Assembly: GCF_019145475.1 (NCBI RefSeq)
Contig: NZ_JAHTKI010000002.1
Coordinates: 186,001 to 250,000, forward strand
DNA length: 64,000 nt
Reading direction: 5' to 3'
Source of the DNA: Pseudomonas botevensis
GTDB taxonomy: Bacteria; Pseudomonadota; Gammaproteobacteria; Pseudomonadales; Pseudomonadaceae
Position 1 is the stretch's first letter, and each line of letters begins with the position of its first letter. This document shows, in pieces, positions 25,540 to 35,286 of this stretch. The notes under the pieces were generated by a model. That model saw only the letters and a program-made list of their open reading frames with translations. It did not search any database and had not been told where the DNA came from. The position numbers and the translations under genes were made by a program.

Positions 25540-26433
25540 TCAAGCCAGCATCGACTGCTGGGCGAAAATACCCGCCATCGCGCCCTGCGATGATGCCTGG
25601 GTGACCGAGGGCAATATGGGCGTGGAGAGATCGCCGGCGGCGTAGATGCCGGGCGTGCTGGTTTGGCGACGCTCGTCGACCTTGAGCACGACGCCAGTGG
25701 GCGTATCCATCGTGGCAAGGCCCAGCGATTCATGCAGGTTTGCGGACGGCTTGTTGCGCGGATGAGCAAACAGGATGTCGACCGCGACAGTGGAGCCCGT
25801 GTCGAGGTTGACCGTGGCGATATGCCCCTGGTGATGGGCGATCTCGACGATCCGCCCATCGACGACAGGTATGTTGCGGTGCGCCAGATCGGCCCGGATA
25901 TCAGGCGCAATGTCGTGACCATCGGCAAAGACAGTCAACCTGTCGGTCCAATCGAGGAACAGCCTGACCTGGTTGTGCGATTGCGGGCCGGACCACACGA
26001 GGCCCCAATGCTGGCCGGCGGCTTCAAAGCCGTCGCAATAGGGGCAGGGGACGATGGACGTGCCCCAACTCTCGGTATAGCCTGGAACATCAGGCATCTG
26101 GTCGGCGACGCCATAGCTCAGGATCACGCGGCGGGCCCTTAGGCTTTCGTGATCGTCAGTGACAACGCAGAAATCGTCGATTACGCCAGAAATTTTCTCC
26201 GCCCGGGCAATGACTAGCCTGACCGTTGGATAGCGCGCCAGCTGCTGTCTCGCCGCAGCGAGTATGTCCAGCGGCGGCGTGTGATCGTGACCGAGCAGAC
26301 CATGCGAATGGCCGGCAAAGCGGTTACGCGGCCGGCTGGTATCGAGAACGATGACCTTGCGACGGGCACGGCCGAGCTGCAAAGCGGCGGCGAGACCGGC
26401 AAAACTTCCGCCGATGATGATGACGTCATTCAT
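25540..26433 (-). CDS. FAD-dependent thioredoxin-reductase-like oxidoreductase
   Basis: A 297-residue flavoprotein of the thioredoxin reductase fold. The FAD Rossmann motif is GGSFAGLAAALQLGRARR (about 7-24), the dithiol motif is CPYCDGF (about residue 133) and the C-terminal FAD motif is GIYAAGDLS. Such proteins with a full CxxC may reduce a thiol partner or a small molecule. It forms an operon with the methyltransferase-like gene and is probably repressed by the divergent TetR regulator. Base use is GC-rich and resembles alpha-proteobacteria. Confidence 0.88.
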   Translation of the reverse strand: MNDVIIIGGSFAGLAAALQLGRARRKVIVLDTSRPRNRFAGHSHGLLGHDHTPPLDILAAARQQLARYPTVRLVIARAEKISGVIDDFCVVTDDHESLRARRVILSYGVADQMPDVPGYTESWGTSIVPCPYCDGFEAAGQHWGLVWSGPQSHNQVRLFLDWTDRLTVFADGHDIAPDIRADLAHRNIPVVDGRIVEIAHHQGHIATVNLDTGSTVAVDILFAHPRNKPSANLHESLGLATMDTPTGVVLKVDERRQTSTPGIYAAGDLSTPILPSVTQASSQGAMAGIFAQQSMLA

Positions 26434-26512
26434 GGTGATGGGCTCCGCGGGAGGGGGCAGGTTGTAACCTAGCCTTTGGATTGCAAGTTTAGGATACTGG
26501 ATGGTATCGTAA

Positions 26513-26527
26513 ATCTTAAATTAAGAT
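26513..26527. promoter_or_regulatory. Candidate TetR operator
   Basis: The 15-base perfect palindrome ATCTTAAATTAAGAT stands in the AT-rich 113-base gap between the divergent TetR and oxidoreductase genes, flanked by further GTATC/GATAC half sites. This is where a local TetR repressor should bind. Confidence 0.65.
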
Positions 26528-26546
26528 ACTGTAAAGTACCAATATT

Positions 26547-27191
26547 ATGACCGAAACCATACAGGGCCGGCGCGGCCGACCCACCAACGAGGCGCTTGCC
26601 CAAACGATACTCGACGCCGCGAGCGAACTTTTTGTGGAGTTGGGTTTTCAAGCGACGACGTTGGACAAGGTCGCCCAGCGGGCGAAGATATCCAAGCTCA
26701 GCATCTATAGGCGCTTCGAGAACAAGGAGGCGCTGTTCAGCGCAGCCATCGCGGCCGGCTGCCAGCAGTCGTTTGCACCTCAGGCCCTGCTTGAAGGTGC
26801 CGAAGGTTCGGTCGAAGACCAACTTATGGCGGTGGGAACATCACTACTGCGCACGCTGTTGAGACCAGACGTCAGCAGTATCGAAGCCATGGTTATGGCC
26901 GATAAAACGAGCCAAAACGCCTTGAGCAAGCGCCACTACGAAGCCGGCGCCGCCCATGTCATCGCCGACATCGAGGCCCTGTTGCGCCAACTTCACGCGA
27001 AGGCGCTTCTCAACGTGCCCGATCCCCTCCAAGCTGCCCGCTTGTTTGCCGCGCTCTTCAAAGGGGCCGACCTACTGATGATCGCCCGCTTCGATCAGGC
27101 GAGAGTAGAGGACGAAATCGAATCCTATTGCCGCTCGGCCGTCGCCATGTTCATCGCCGCGCACGGTCGCAGCGACCATGCGGGTGGATAG
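26547..27191 (+). CDS. TetR/AcrR family transcriptional regulator
   Basis: A 214-residue repressor with a TetR N-terminal helix-turn-helix (TILDAASELFVELGFQATTLDKVAQRAKISKLSIYRRFENKEALF in parts, residues 18-62) and an all-helical ligand domain with AefR-like features. It is divergent from the oxidoreductase-methyltransferase pair and most likely regulates it and itself. Codon use is like that of the pair and unlike the surrounding Pseudomonas genes. Confidence 0.92.
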   Translation: MTETIQGRRGRPTNEALAQTILDAASELFVELGFQATTLDKVAQRAKISKLSIYRRFENKEALFSAAIAAGCQQSFAPQALLEGAEGSVEDQLMAVGTSLLRTLLRPDVSSIEAMVMADKTSQNALSKRHYEAGAAHVIADIEALLRQLHAKALLNVPDPLQAARLFAALFKGADLLMIARFDQARVEDEIESYCRSAVAMFIAAHGRSDHAGG

Positions 27192-27458
27192 TATTTAATT
27201 GCTCCGGAGCAGCTTGGCCTAGGCTTGGGTTTGCGCTTCAGGGTTCGCAGCGGGATCACAGGATGCGTCCGATAACTAGTGCAAGTACTCAGCATCGTAG
27301 CCTGAATCGACCATCGACTCCTTCAAGCTGCTGTCTCTGGCCAGGAGCGGCTGCTATTGGCCCAGACTGTGTGAAAACGGCTTCGGTGGGACGTGTTGCC
27401 GGTTTGTCAAAAAATGCGGCGCCTTGTAGGAACTCCCACTTTTGTGCAAGGATTCGTT
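27192..27458. other. Intergenic region before the His leader
   Basis: No gene seen. This 267-base stretch must contain the promoter of the histidine leader transcript, but no clear -35/-10 pair was found. A fragment GGCTGCTATTGGCC near 27350 is not part of a recognised element. Confidence 0.4.
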
Positions 27459-27566
27459 ATGACTAAATTTATTCCAAGCAATCGCCATCATCATCACGGA
27501 CCTCGCTCAGGGTGCCGCGGTTGCGTACGCTCATCGATTAATCAGAGTTCGAAACATCGACTCTGA
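27459..27566 (+). CDS. Histidine leader peptide
   Basis: A 35-codon ORF with AAGGA six bases before ATG. Codons 10-13 are CAT CAT CAT CAC (27486-27497), four consecutive His in the peptide MTKFIPSNRHHHHGPRSG. An inverted repeat TCAGAGT...ACTCTGA covers its 3' end, and a U-tailed terminator follows 21 bases after the stop. This is the architecture of his-operon attenuators. The regulated gene is a HisRS-like ORF 70 bases downstream. Shortage of His-tRNA should stall the ribosome at the run and prevent termination. Confidence 0.85.
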   Translation: MTKFIPSNRHHHHGPRSGCRGCVRSSINQSSKHRL

Positions 27567-27587
27567 CAATTCAGTGAACCAAACCAA

Positions 27588-27608
27588 GGCGCCAATGGCG
27601 CCTTTTTT
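27588..27608 (+). terminator. Attenuator terminator of the His leader
   Basis: A GGCGCC-AAT-GGCGCC hairpin (extended by AA/TT) is followed by TTTTTT. It lies between the His leader peptide and the HisRS-like gene and would end transcription when histidine is plentiful. Confidence 0.85.
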
Positions 27609-27635
27609 ATTGCCTGTAAATTGGAGATTTTGAAA

Positions 27636-28278
27636 ATGACTATGCTTCGTGGAACTCGAATAGTGACTGGGAAAGAAGCTGCAATCATGCGTGAGATAGA
27701 AGGCAGTTTTCGGAGCTATCTTCATCGATGCCGGAGCTGAGGAGGCCATAGTTCCTGCGCTATGGGGCCAAGACACTTTTATTGAGAAAACCGGCGGGAG
27801 TGAAATTATCGGACAAATGTGGGCCTTCAATGACAAGGCCGGACGCCCTTGCTGCCTCATCCCAGAAGCAACTGCGCTCTTTCAGGAGCGCAACGATGTG
27901 CTTCTCGGGTCACGACAAGAAGCGATGTTTTTCTATGTAGCGCGATGTTACCGGTATGAACGACCCCAAGCCGGTCGTTATCGCGAATTCACTCAACTGG
28001 GACTCGAAATTCTTAGTCCCACACCGGCACAGGCTTTGGAGCGTAGCCAAACAATCTGCACTGGCTTTCTTGATTCGCTGGGATTGGAATATGAACTCAG
28101 TCTCGCAGTGAAGCGTGGACTAAGTTATTACCTTGAGGGGAATGGCTTCGAGGTGCGTTGCCCCGTATTGGGCGCACAACAACAAGTTGTCGGCGGCGGA
28201 GCCTATCGAGAAGGAGCTGGGTTCGGCATCGGACTAGAACGGTTGGTGCTGGCCTCAGGAATGACACGGAGTCTGTGA
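27636..28278 (+). pseudogene. Compact HisRS/HisZ-like protein, frameshifted
   Basis: The ATG at 27636 has GGAG nine bases upstream. The first 27 codons (MTMLRGTRIVTGKEAAIMRE...) are in one frame and the rest in another; one extra base near 27714 breaks it. Restored, it is about 213 residues. Class II motif 2 (CYRYERPQAGRYREF, near 104-118), the histidine-binding signature in altered form (RGLSYY instead of RGLDYY), GGGAYREG and motif 3 (GFGIGLERLVLA, about 194-205) are clear. The usual insertion domain and the C-terminal anticodon-binding domain are missing. It may have been a histidine-sensing or HisZ-like protein rather than a tRNA synthetase. Confidence 0.8.
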
Positions 28279-28379
28279 TCTTTAAGGCGTCTCCACCAGG
28301 AGGCGCTTTCAAACCAGACAGGGCGAAATGGTATTGGATTGTCTAAACTTCTTTCGTTGAAATCGTAGCGAAGGCGATC

Positions 28380-29598
28380 ATGACGCGATTCATCGAAGGC
28401 GAGGCGCGAACTCAAGTCACCTTGCTGCCGGAGTGTCTGGACGATTACGTAGTCGAAGAAAATCCAGTGCGCGTGGTCGATGTTTTCGTCGATGAACTCG
28501 ACTTGGGCGCACTTGGTTTTGAGGGCGTCGATCCTGCCGCAACTGGGCGTCCGGCCTACCACCCGGCGGTCTTGCTGAAGATCTATATCTACGGCTACCT
28601 CAATCGGATTCAGTCCAGCCGCCGGCTTGAGCGTGAGGCCGAGCGTAACGTCGAGTTGATGTGGCTAACGGGGCGTTTGGCTCCGGACTTCAAAACCATT
28701 GCCGACTTTCGCAAAGACAACGGCAAAGCCATTCGCAGCGTATGCCGCCAGTTCGTAGTTCTTTGTCGCAACCTCAATCTCTTCTCCCAATCAATCATCG
28801 CCATCGACGGCAGCAAATCCACGAAAGTCCAGACCAGCAGATCTCCCTCACAGACCCAGATGCACGCTCAATGGCCACGAGCGGCCGAGGCACCGGAACG
28901 GTTGGCTACAACGTACAAACAGCTGTCGACGACAAACACCACCTGATCATTGCCCACGAGGTGACCAACGTTGGTAATGATCGTGGGCAACTGAGCAATA
29001 TGGCGAACCAGGCGCGTGAAGAAATCGAGGCTGAATCGCTAACGGTGGTGGCCGACCGAGGATATTACAAAGGTCTGGAAATCCTTGCGTGCGAGCAAGC
29101 CGGCATCACTATCTTCGTACCGAAACCCTGACATCTGGCAGCAAAGCTGAAGGCAGATTCGGCAAGCAGGATTTTACCTATCTTGCGGCGTCAGACGAGT
29201 ATCGATGCCCTGCGGGGCAGTTACTAACCCGGCGGCATTCGTCGATGGAAGACGGCATGCTATTGCATTGTTACTACTTCTCGGGCTGCCGGTCTTGCTC
29301 AATGCAAAAGCAATGTACGACGGGTAAGGAGCGCCGGGTGAAGCGCTGGGAACATGAGGCGGTAATCGACGCGATGCAGGTTCGGCTGGAACATGACACG
29401 GGGAAGATGAAGGTTCGCCGCCAGACTGTTGAGCATCCTTTTGGAACGCTCAAATACTGGATGGGTAGTACCCACTTCCTGACCAAAACTCTGCCAAGGA
29501 TGAGCACTGAGATGAGTCTTCATGTGCTCGCCTACAACCTCAAACGAATGATGAGCATCTTCGGTATCGCAGAACTGATTGAGGCGATCAGGGCTTAA
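28380..29598 (+). pseudogene. IS1182-family transposase, decayed
   Basis: The N-terminal part (28380 to about 28830) is in frame and matches IS1182-type DDE transposases (TGRPAYHPAVLLKIYIYGYLNR, LAPDFKTIADFRKDN, IAIDGSK). An internal deletion of many codons and a frame change follow, then DDKHHLIIAHEVTNVGND, and after a further shift near 29128 the C-terminal region (TVEHPFGTLKYWMG, LAYNLKRMM). It cannot make a full transposase. Exact IS ends and inverted repeats were not identified. Confidence 0.88.
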
Positions 29599-29625
29599 TC
29601 CAGCCGGTTGCTCGCCCGTAAGTAG

Positions 29626-29655
29626 CCGTTTGGGCCGCTGACGCGGCCCAAACGG
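29626..29655. repeat. Strong hairpin after the transposase
   Basis: A 13-base perfect stem (CCGTTTGGGCCGC with complement, loop TGAC) 27 bases after the transposase stop. It lacks a T-run. It may be a structure near the right end of the insertion element. Confidence 0.55.
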
Positions 29656-30267
29656 CATTACGAACTTCTATGTCACTTACTAAGCTAAGTCGCGCTTCCG
29701 CCCGCTGATTCCATAGGCAACCCTCGCGACTCTCACTTTTCGAAGTATTTAGCGCGTTTTCAAACAGCCTGGGCCGATAGCGGACTTTGAAGACCGATAC
29801 GTAGAATTCCTGCCTATGTTCAATCGGCCCTACACCTAGCCTAGGCGTGGGCACCTTTTCTTGCCACTTCGGAAACCGGGTCCCTATGGCCTGGGTCCAC
29901 CGATCCTTTCTGCCTAGCTAGACGAGGCGACCATTAACAGTGATAGATTCATGTCAATCTGTAGCATATCTACTACGTCCGCTCCGTCATGCTTTATCCA
30001 CGTACCGTACTATTAACTGATCATCTTTCCGTGAGTATGGCCCAACTGATCGGCGATCCAATCGACCGGCGCACGTGGCGGCCAGACCTCTCTACATACT
30101 GGCGTCTGTCTTGTCTTAGAATACGGGATCCTACAGCCCGATTTCTTTCCTCAATTTATTTTGAGGTGCTGATTTTTCTGTTTTGGAACGGAAAAGAAAT
30201 CTATGTGAAGCGGAAAAATTATGAGTATAAGCTATTGATTTAAAAGAAGAAATTATGGATTTAAAGT
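29656..30267. other. Non-coding right end of the island
   Basis: About 610 bases with no gene I can support. Open frames present lack ribosome sites and recognisable composition. It becomes AT-rich toward attR. Probably decayed island sequence. Confidence 0.5.
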
Positions 30268-30355
30268 CCCCGCTCGTAAGGGCGTGCCGGTTCGATTCCG
30301 GCTTCGGCACCATGAATATCAAGGGCTTGCATGAGATACCTCATGCAAGCCCTTA
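30268..30355 (+). repeat. attR: duplicated tRNA-Leu 3' end and terminator
   Basis: 88 bases identical to 7500-7588 apart from one missing G. The segment cannot make a tRNA because the 5' half is absent, though a weak resemblance reaches into the anticodon arm. The hairpin is followed by TTATTTTTTTC. It marks the right border of the island. Confidence 0.9.
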
Positions 30356-30365
30356 TTTTTTTCGC

Positions 30366-30650
30366 CTAGACAAATGCCTGTCCGGCGAAACCCCGAGGCA
30401 GACGCTGCAGTCCGACCATTTCGGTCAATCGCTCGATCCATTCGCTTCGCCAGTTGCCGCTCGAATGCGCGGAATTGACCCGACGGGCTGCCCGCCGAGC
30501 TGCGTTACGCTGGTCTTTTCGTGCATTTTTGTAGGCGTCGGTGCTGCGGCAGCTGCGACACTTCACTCGGTTGAGTTCGCGGCTAGAGGAGAGGTTGTGA
30601 CCTTTGTGACCGCAAGCCAGGTGTCCGTCGACTTTAAAGTGGATGACCAT
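30366..30650 (-). CDS. Small basic zinc-ribbon-like protein
   Basis: A 94-residue basic protein, start ATG 30650 with AAGGAG six bases upstream. It has a likely metal site CGHKGH...CRSC (residues 13-18 and about 32-35) and a lysine/arginine-rich helix (NARKDQRNAARRAARR). I do not know its function; nucleic-acid binding is suggested by composition. It is the first core gene right of the island. Confidence 0.65.
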   Translation of the reverse strand: MVIHFKVDGHLACGHKGHNLSSSRELNRVKCRSCRSTDAYKNARKDQRNAARRAARRVNSAHSSGNWRSEWIERLTEMVGLQRLPRGFAGQAFV

Positions 30651-30794
30651 AAAACGTCTCCTTGGTGACGTGTAAAGGCTTTGACCTTTCACGACCAAGG
30701 GTGTTCGGCGAATCTGGCTATCGCGCCATCAACCGGCGAGAGGCGACCAACCAACTGCGTTGTCGCTCAACCGCCAGTTCGGATTCCGCGTGGA

Positions 30795-31025
30795 TTATCT
30801 GAAACGTGGCAGCGGCCGATCAACAGGCTTGAGCGCCGACAGCGTGCTGCGAATCAGCGGAGTGTCCTTCTCGATGTCGTTCAGGCGATCGCGGATGCGC
30901 AGGGCAGTCGGGTGTCCGCCCTGATGATCGACCCAGTCGGCGATCTCTTTGCAAGCCGCCGCGAGGCGCGCCTCCCGAGCGTCGAGCAAGGTGAGGAGGG
31001 TGGTGATGGACTCTCTTTCGGACAT
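30795..31025 (-). CDS. Small helical hypothetical protein
   Basis: A 76-residue protein, helical and heptad-like (SITTLLTLLDAREARLAAACKEIADWV), with no signal peptide or known domain. A GGAGG-like sequence precedes ATG 31025 on the minus strand. Probably a Pseudomonas-specific orphan. Confidence 0.6.
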   Translation of the reverse strand: MSERESITTLLTLLDAREARLAAACKEIADWVDHQGGHPTALRIRDRLNDIEKDTPLIRSTLSALKPVDRPLPRFR

Positions 31026-31143
31026 GTGACACCTCCGTCAGGAAACTGCTGTGGGCAGCAAAAAGCCCGCGCAGCGCGAGCTTTCTACCGTCGGGGTGCT
31101 GCTCCTTCAGCTCGTTTCAGTATAGACCGGCAAATGAAAGGCA

Positions 31144-31374
31144 TCAGCCGGAGGATTCCTGGGCAACAACCCGGGCGCTGACGGCGTTCAGCCGGTCACA
31201 TTCGCTTCGGGCCTGCTCTTCGTGATCGTAGCCATCGCCGAGGAAGCCACCAGTGCGCGTGTCGCAGATGCGGAACCAGCCTTGGGCTTCGGCAGGTTCA
31301 TGGAGACTTTCTCCGGCGCGGCGACCGTGGATGATGATCTTGTTGCAGCGCTTCACGACGAAAATGTCTTCCAT
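31144..31374 (-). CDS. Small hypothetical protein
   Basis: A 76-residue soluble protein starting MEDIFVVKRCNKIIIHGRR; a longer frame exists upstream but begins with unlikely residues. It contains a GWFRICDTRTGGFLGDGY segment. No known domain recognised. It lies downstream of, and parallel to, topoisomerase IB. Confidence 0.55.
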   Translation of the reverse strand: MEDIFVVKRCNKIIIHGRRAGESLHEPAEAQGWFRICDTRTGGFLGDGYDHEEQARSECDRLNAVSARVVAQESSG

Positions 31375-31489
31375 GGCGTCACCGCAGCTGATTCGTATCA
31401 GATCAACTATAGAAGCCCTGACCAATCGTGCAAAAAATAGACAGGTCAGTTCGTCGGTTGCGGGTGTCAAAGGAAAACGTTCGGCGACT

Positions 31490-32524
31490 TCAGGGCGCGG
31501 CGACCTCGCTCATCCGCTCGAGGAACAGCGCCAGCGCCACTTCCTCCTTGCGCAGGCCCTTGCGCACCCGAGGCTTTGGCAACTCGGCCAGCGCCCCGAG
31601 CATGAAGCTCTCTACGACCGCCGGGTGGATGTAGCACTTGCGGCATACTGCCGGGGTGTTGCCGAGCTGTCGTGCGACACCTTTCACCATGTCGACCACG
31701 TGCCGCTTGGCCTCGGATTCCGACTCCCATTGCAGTTCGCGCAGTACCGCCAGGGCCAGGGCGCTGCCGGCCCAGGTTCGGTAGTCCTTGGCGGTGAAGT
31801 CGGCGCCGGTCAGGGTTTGCAGGTACGCGTTGACGTCAGAAGAACTGATGGTGTGTCGTTCGCCGTTTTCATCCAGATATTGAAAGAGATTCTGCCCTGG
31901 AATCTCCAGGCAGCGCTTGATGATCCGCGCCAGGCGCCGATCCCTGACGGTGATCTGGTGTTCGATGCCGCTTTTGCCGCGAAACTGGAACAGGATTGCG
32001 CTGCCGTTCACCTCGACGTGGCGACTGCGCAGGGTGGTCAGGCCGTAGGAGCGGTTGTCCCGAGCGTATTGGGTGTTGCCAACGCGAATCAGCGTGGCAT
32101 CGAGCAGCGTAATCACCGTGGCCATGACCTTGTCGCGACTGAAGCCCGGCGCCGCCAGCAGCGTTTCCAATTGTTTGCGCAGTTTGGGCAGCGCCAGCCC
32201 GAACTCCCGCAGACGCGAGTATTTGTCGGCGTCGCGTACTTCGCGCCAGCGCGGGTGATAGCGGTATTGCTTGCGGCCTCGGGCATCGCGTCCGGTGGCT
32301 TGCAGATGGCCACGCGGGTCGGCGCAGATCCACACGTCGGTGTAGGCGGGTGGTACCGCCAGTGCGTTGATGCGTTTGATTTCGTCTGTGTCGGTAATGC
32401 GCTGACCCGCCGCATCGAAGTAGTAGAACTTGCCACGCAGTTTTTTGCGGGTCAGGCCTGTCTGAGTGTCATCGACGTAATGCAGATCCGCAGGCAAAGC
32501 ATCGGTCAGCGCGGTGTCGGGCAT
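31490..32524 (-). CDS. DNA topoisomerase IB
   Basis: A 344-residue poxvirus-type topoisomerase that relaxes supercoils through a 3'-phosphotyrosine bond. The N-terminal domain (TRKKLRGKFYYFDAAGQ) and the catalytic domain are complete: Arg in LIRVGNTQYARDN, K-x-x-x region FRGKSGIEH, Arg/Lys near RDRRLARIIK, DYRTWAGS and the nucleophile in CRKCYIHPAVVESF (about residue 300). Length is usual for bacterial members. AAGGAA precedes the ATG. It is monocistronic, convergent with nothing obvious. Confidence 0.95.
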   Translation of the reverse strand: MPDTALTDALPADLHYVDDTQTGLTRKKLRGKFYYFDAAGQRITDTDEIKRINALAVPPAYTDVWICADPRGHLQATGRDARGRKQYRYHPRWREVRDADKYSRLREFGLALPKLRKQLETLLAAPGFSRDKVMATVITLLDATLIRVGNTQYARDNRSYGLTTLRSRHVEVNGSAILFQFRGKSGIEHQITVRDRRLARIIKRCLEIPGQNLFQYLDENGERHTISSSDVNAYLQTLTGADFTAKDYRTWAGSALALAVLRELQWESESEAKRHVVDMVKGVARQLGNTPAVCRKCYIHPAVVESFMLGALAELPKPRVRKGLRKEEVALALFLERMSEVAAP

Positions 32525-32596
32525 GGCGGTTTTCCTTGGCAGGCAATCAGCTGTTACAGCGATTGACCGCGCGCCATGGCCGTCGTGCCCGCCGAT

Positions 32597-33676
32597 TTAC
32601 GCCAGCACTGCGACCGCTTTGATCTGTGCCCAGAGTTGCTGGCCCGGATGCACGCCGAGGTGATCCCGCGAATAGCGGGTGATGCGCGCCAGCAACGGCG
32701 TACCACCGGCATCCAGGCGGATCAGCACGTGGGCGGCGTTATCGGCCGGTTGTTCGCTGACAACAGTGACCGGCAGACGATTGAGGATGCTGCTGAACTC
32801 ATTCCCTTCCAGCGTCAGGCTGATGTCGCGGGCCTGTACCTTGCAACGCAAGGCCTGGCCGGTCGCCATCGGTGCGTGGGTTACGCGAATGCTCAACAAG
32901 GTATCCGGCAGTTGCAGCGTGAGCAATTGGTAGTCGGCATCGTAGGCACTGACCAGACCCTCGATGATCACGCCAGCGTCATCGCCCATGGCCAGCGGCA
33001 GGTCGAGCCGGGCCAGGGTTTCGCCGATCGGGCCGCTGGCGAGGGCCTTGCCGTCGCTGAGCAGTACCAAGTGATCGGCCAGACGCGCCACTTCATCCTG
33101 GGCGTGGCTGACGTACAGCACCGGAATGTCCAGTTCGTCGTGCAGGCGTTGCAGGTAAGGCAGGATTTCGCTTTTGCGCTGGCTGTCGAGGGCCGCCAGC
33201 GGCTCATCCATCAGCAGCAGTTTCGGGCTGGTCAGCAGCGCACGGGCGATGCCGATACGCTGGCGTTCACCACCGGACAGGTGCTGCGGATGGCGTTCGA
33301 GCAGATGGCCGATGCCCAGCAGTTCCGTGGCTTGCGCCATGTCCACCCGGCGCTGGGCCTTGGCGATGCGCTTGAGGCCGAATTGCAGGTTGGCCAGCAC
33401 CGAGAGGTGCGGGAACAGGCTGGCCTCCTGGAACACATAGCCGAGCGCCCGTTTATGCGGAGGCACGAAAATGCCTTTGTCGCTGTCCTGCCAGACCTCG
33501 TCATTGATCTGGACAAAGGCCTGTTCGGCGCGCTCCAGCCCGGCAATACAGCGCAGGCAAGTGGTCTTGCCCGAACCGGATTGGCCGAACAGCGCCGTCA
33601 CGCCGCGACCGGGCAGGTGCAGGTCGACGTCCAGGCCAAAGCCCGAATAAGTCAGTTTCAGACGCGCATCAATCAT
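32597..33676 (-). CDS. modC: Molybdate ABC transporter ATPase
   Basis: A 359-residue cytoplasmic ATPase that drives molybdate import. Walker [10 protein letters not shown] (about 32-40), signature LSGGERQRI (about 128-136), Walker B LLLMDEP and a C-terminal TOBE/Mop molybdate-binding domain ([23 protein letters not shown]) are visible. It is the third gene of modABC, starting three bases after modB stops. Confidence 0.95.
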   Translation of the reverse strand: MIDARLKLTYSGFGLDVDLHLPGRGVTALFGQSGSGKTTCLRCIAGLERAEQAFVQINDEVWQDSDKGIFVPPHKRALGYVFQEASLFPHLSVLANLQFGLKRIAKAQRRVDMAQATELLGIGHLLERHPQHLSGGERQRIGIARALLTSPKLLLMDEPLAALDSQRKSEILPYLQRLHDELDIPVLYVSHAQDEVARLADHLVLLSDGKALASGPIGETLARLDLPLAMGDDAGVIIEGLVSAYDADYQLLTLQLPDTLLSIRVTHAPMATGQALRCKVQARDISLTLEGNEFSSILNRLPVTVVSEQPADNAAHVLIRLDAGGTPLLARITRYSRDHLGVHPGQQLWAQIKAVAVLA

Positions 33677-33679
33677 CGA

Positions 33680-34360
33680 TCAACTCCAGCCCGCGCGGGT
33701 CTTGCGGCTGGAGTAGAGCGCCAGCAACACCAGGAACGAAAACACCAGCATGGCCCCGGCCAGCCAGTGAGCTTGCGCGTACTCCATGGCTTCGACGTGG
33801 TCGTAGATCTGCACCGAGACGACCCTCGTCTTGTCGGGAATATTGCCGCCGATCATCAGCACCACGCCGAATTCACCGACGGTATGGGCAAAGCCGAGGA
33901 TCGCCGCTGTAATAAAACCGGGGCGCGCCAGTGGCAGGATCACGCTGAAAAAAGTGTCCCAGGGATTGGCACGCAAAGTCGCGGCCACTTCCAGCGGGCG
34001 GGTGCCAATGGCGGAGAAGGCGTTTTGCAACGGCTGCACCACAAACGGCATGGAATAGAGCACCGAACCGATCACCAGTCCGGTGAAGCTGAATGTCAGA
34101 GTGCCCAGCCCCAGCCACTGGGTAAATTGGCCGAGAAAGCCGTTCGGACCCATCACCAGCAACAGGTAAAAACCGATGACCGTGGGCGGCAGGACAAGGG
34201 GCAGGGCGACGATCGCGCCAATCGGTCCGCGCAACCAGGAACGGCTGCGCGACAACCAAAGGGCAATCGGAGTGCCGACGACCAGCAGGATCGCAGTGGT
34301 CAGGGACGCCAGTTTCAGGGTCAGCCAGATCGCCGCGAAATCGGCACTCGTCAGCGACAT
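33680..34360 (-). CDS. modB: Molybdate ABC transporter permease
   Basis: A 226-residue inner-membrane permease with five to six hydrophobic segments. The EAA loop is visible as [25 protein letters not shown] (in two parts, about 130-155), the contact site for ModC. Its ATG follows the modA stop directly without a gap, so they are translationally coupled. Confidence 0.95.
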   Translation of the reverse strand: MSLTSADFAAIWLTLKLASLTTAILLVVGTPIALWLSRSRSWLRGPIGAIVALPLVLPPTVIGFYLLLVMGPNGFLGQFTQWLGLGTLTFSFTGLVIGSVLYSMPFVVQPLQNAFSAIGTRPLEVAATLRANPWDTFFSVILPLARPGFITAAILGFAHTVGEFGVVLMIGGNIPDKTRVVSVQIYDHVEAMEYAQAHWLAGAMLVFSFLVLLALYSSRKTRAGWS

Positions 34361-35281
<921 letters not shown>

Positions 35282-35286
35282 TCAGG

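Larger units (their letters stand above)
7500..30355. mobile_element. Genomic island integrated at tRNA-Leu
   Basis: About 22.8 kb is bounded by direct repeats of the tRNA-Leu 3' end. A tRNA-type integrase remnant sits next to attL, reading toward the tRNA. Contents differ module by module in base use: an AT-rich stretch around 16500-19300, a very GC-rich stretch at 25045-27191, and Pseudomonas-like cargo elsewhere. There are several broken genes, a second recombinase and a decayed transposase, but no replication or conjugation genes. It is best described as a mosaic, probably immobile island carrying iron uptake, efflux, sugar-acid and redox cargo. Confidence 0.85.

Noticed and set aside
29989..30243. 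84-codon open frame next to attR
   Set aside because: Composition is not coding-like and it lies in decayed island sequence.
31253..32566. 437-codon open frame on the plus strand
   Set aside because: Antisense to topoisomerase IB, which has full family motifs.
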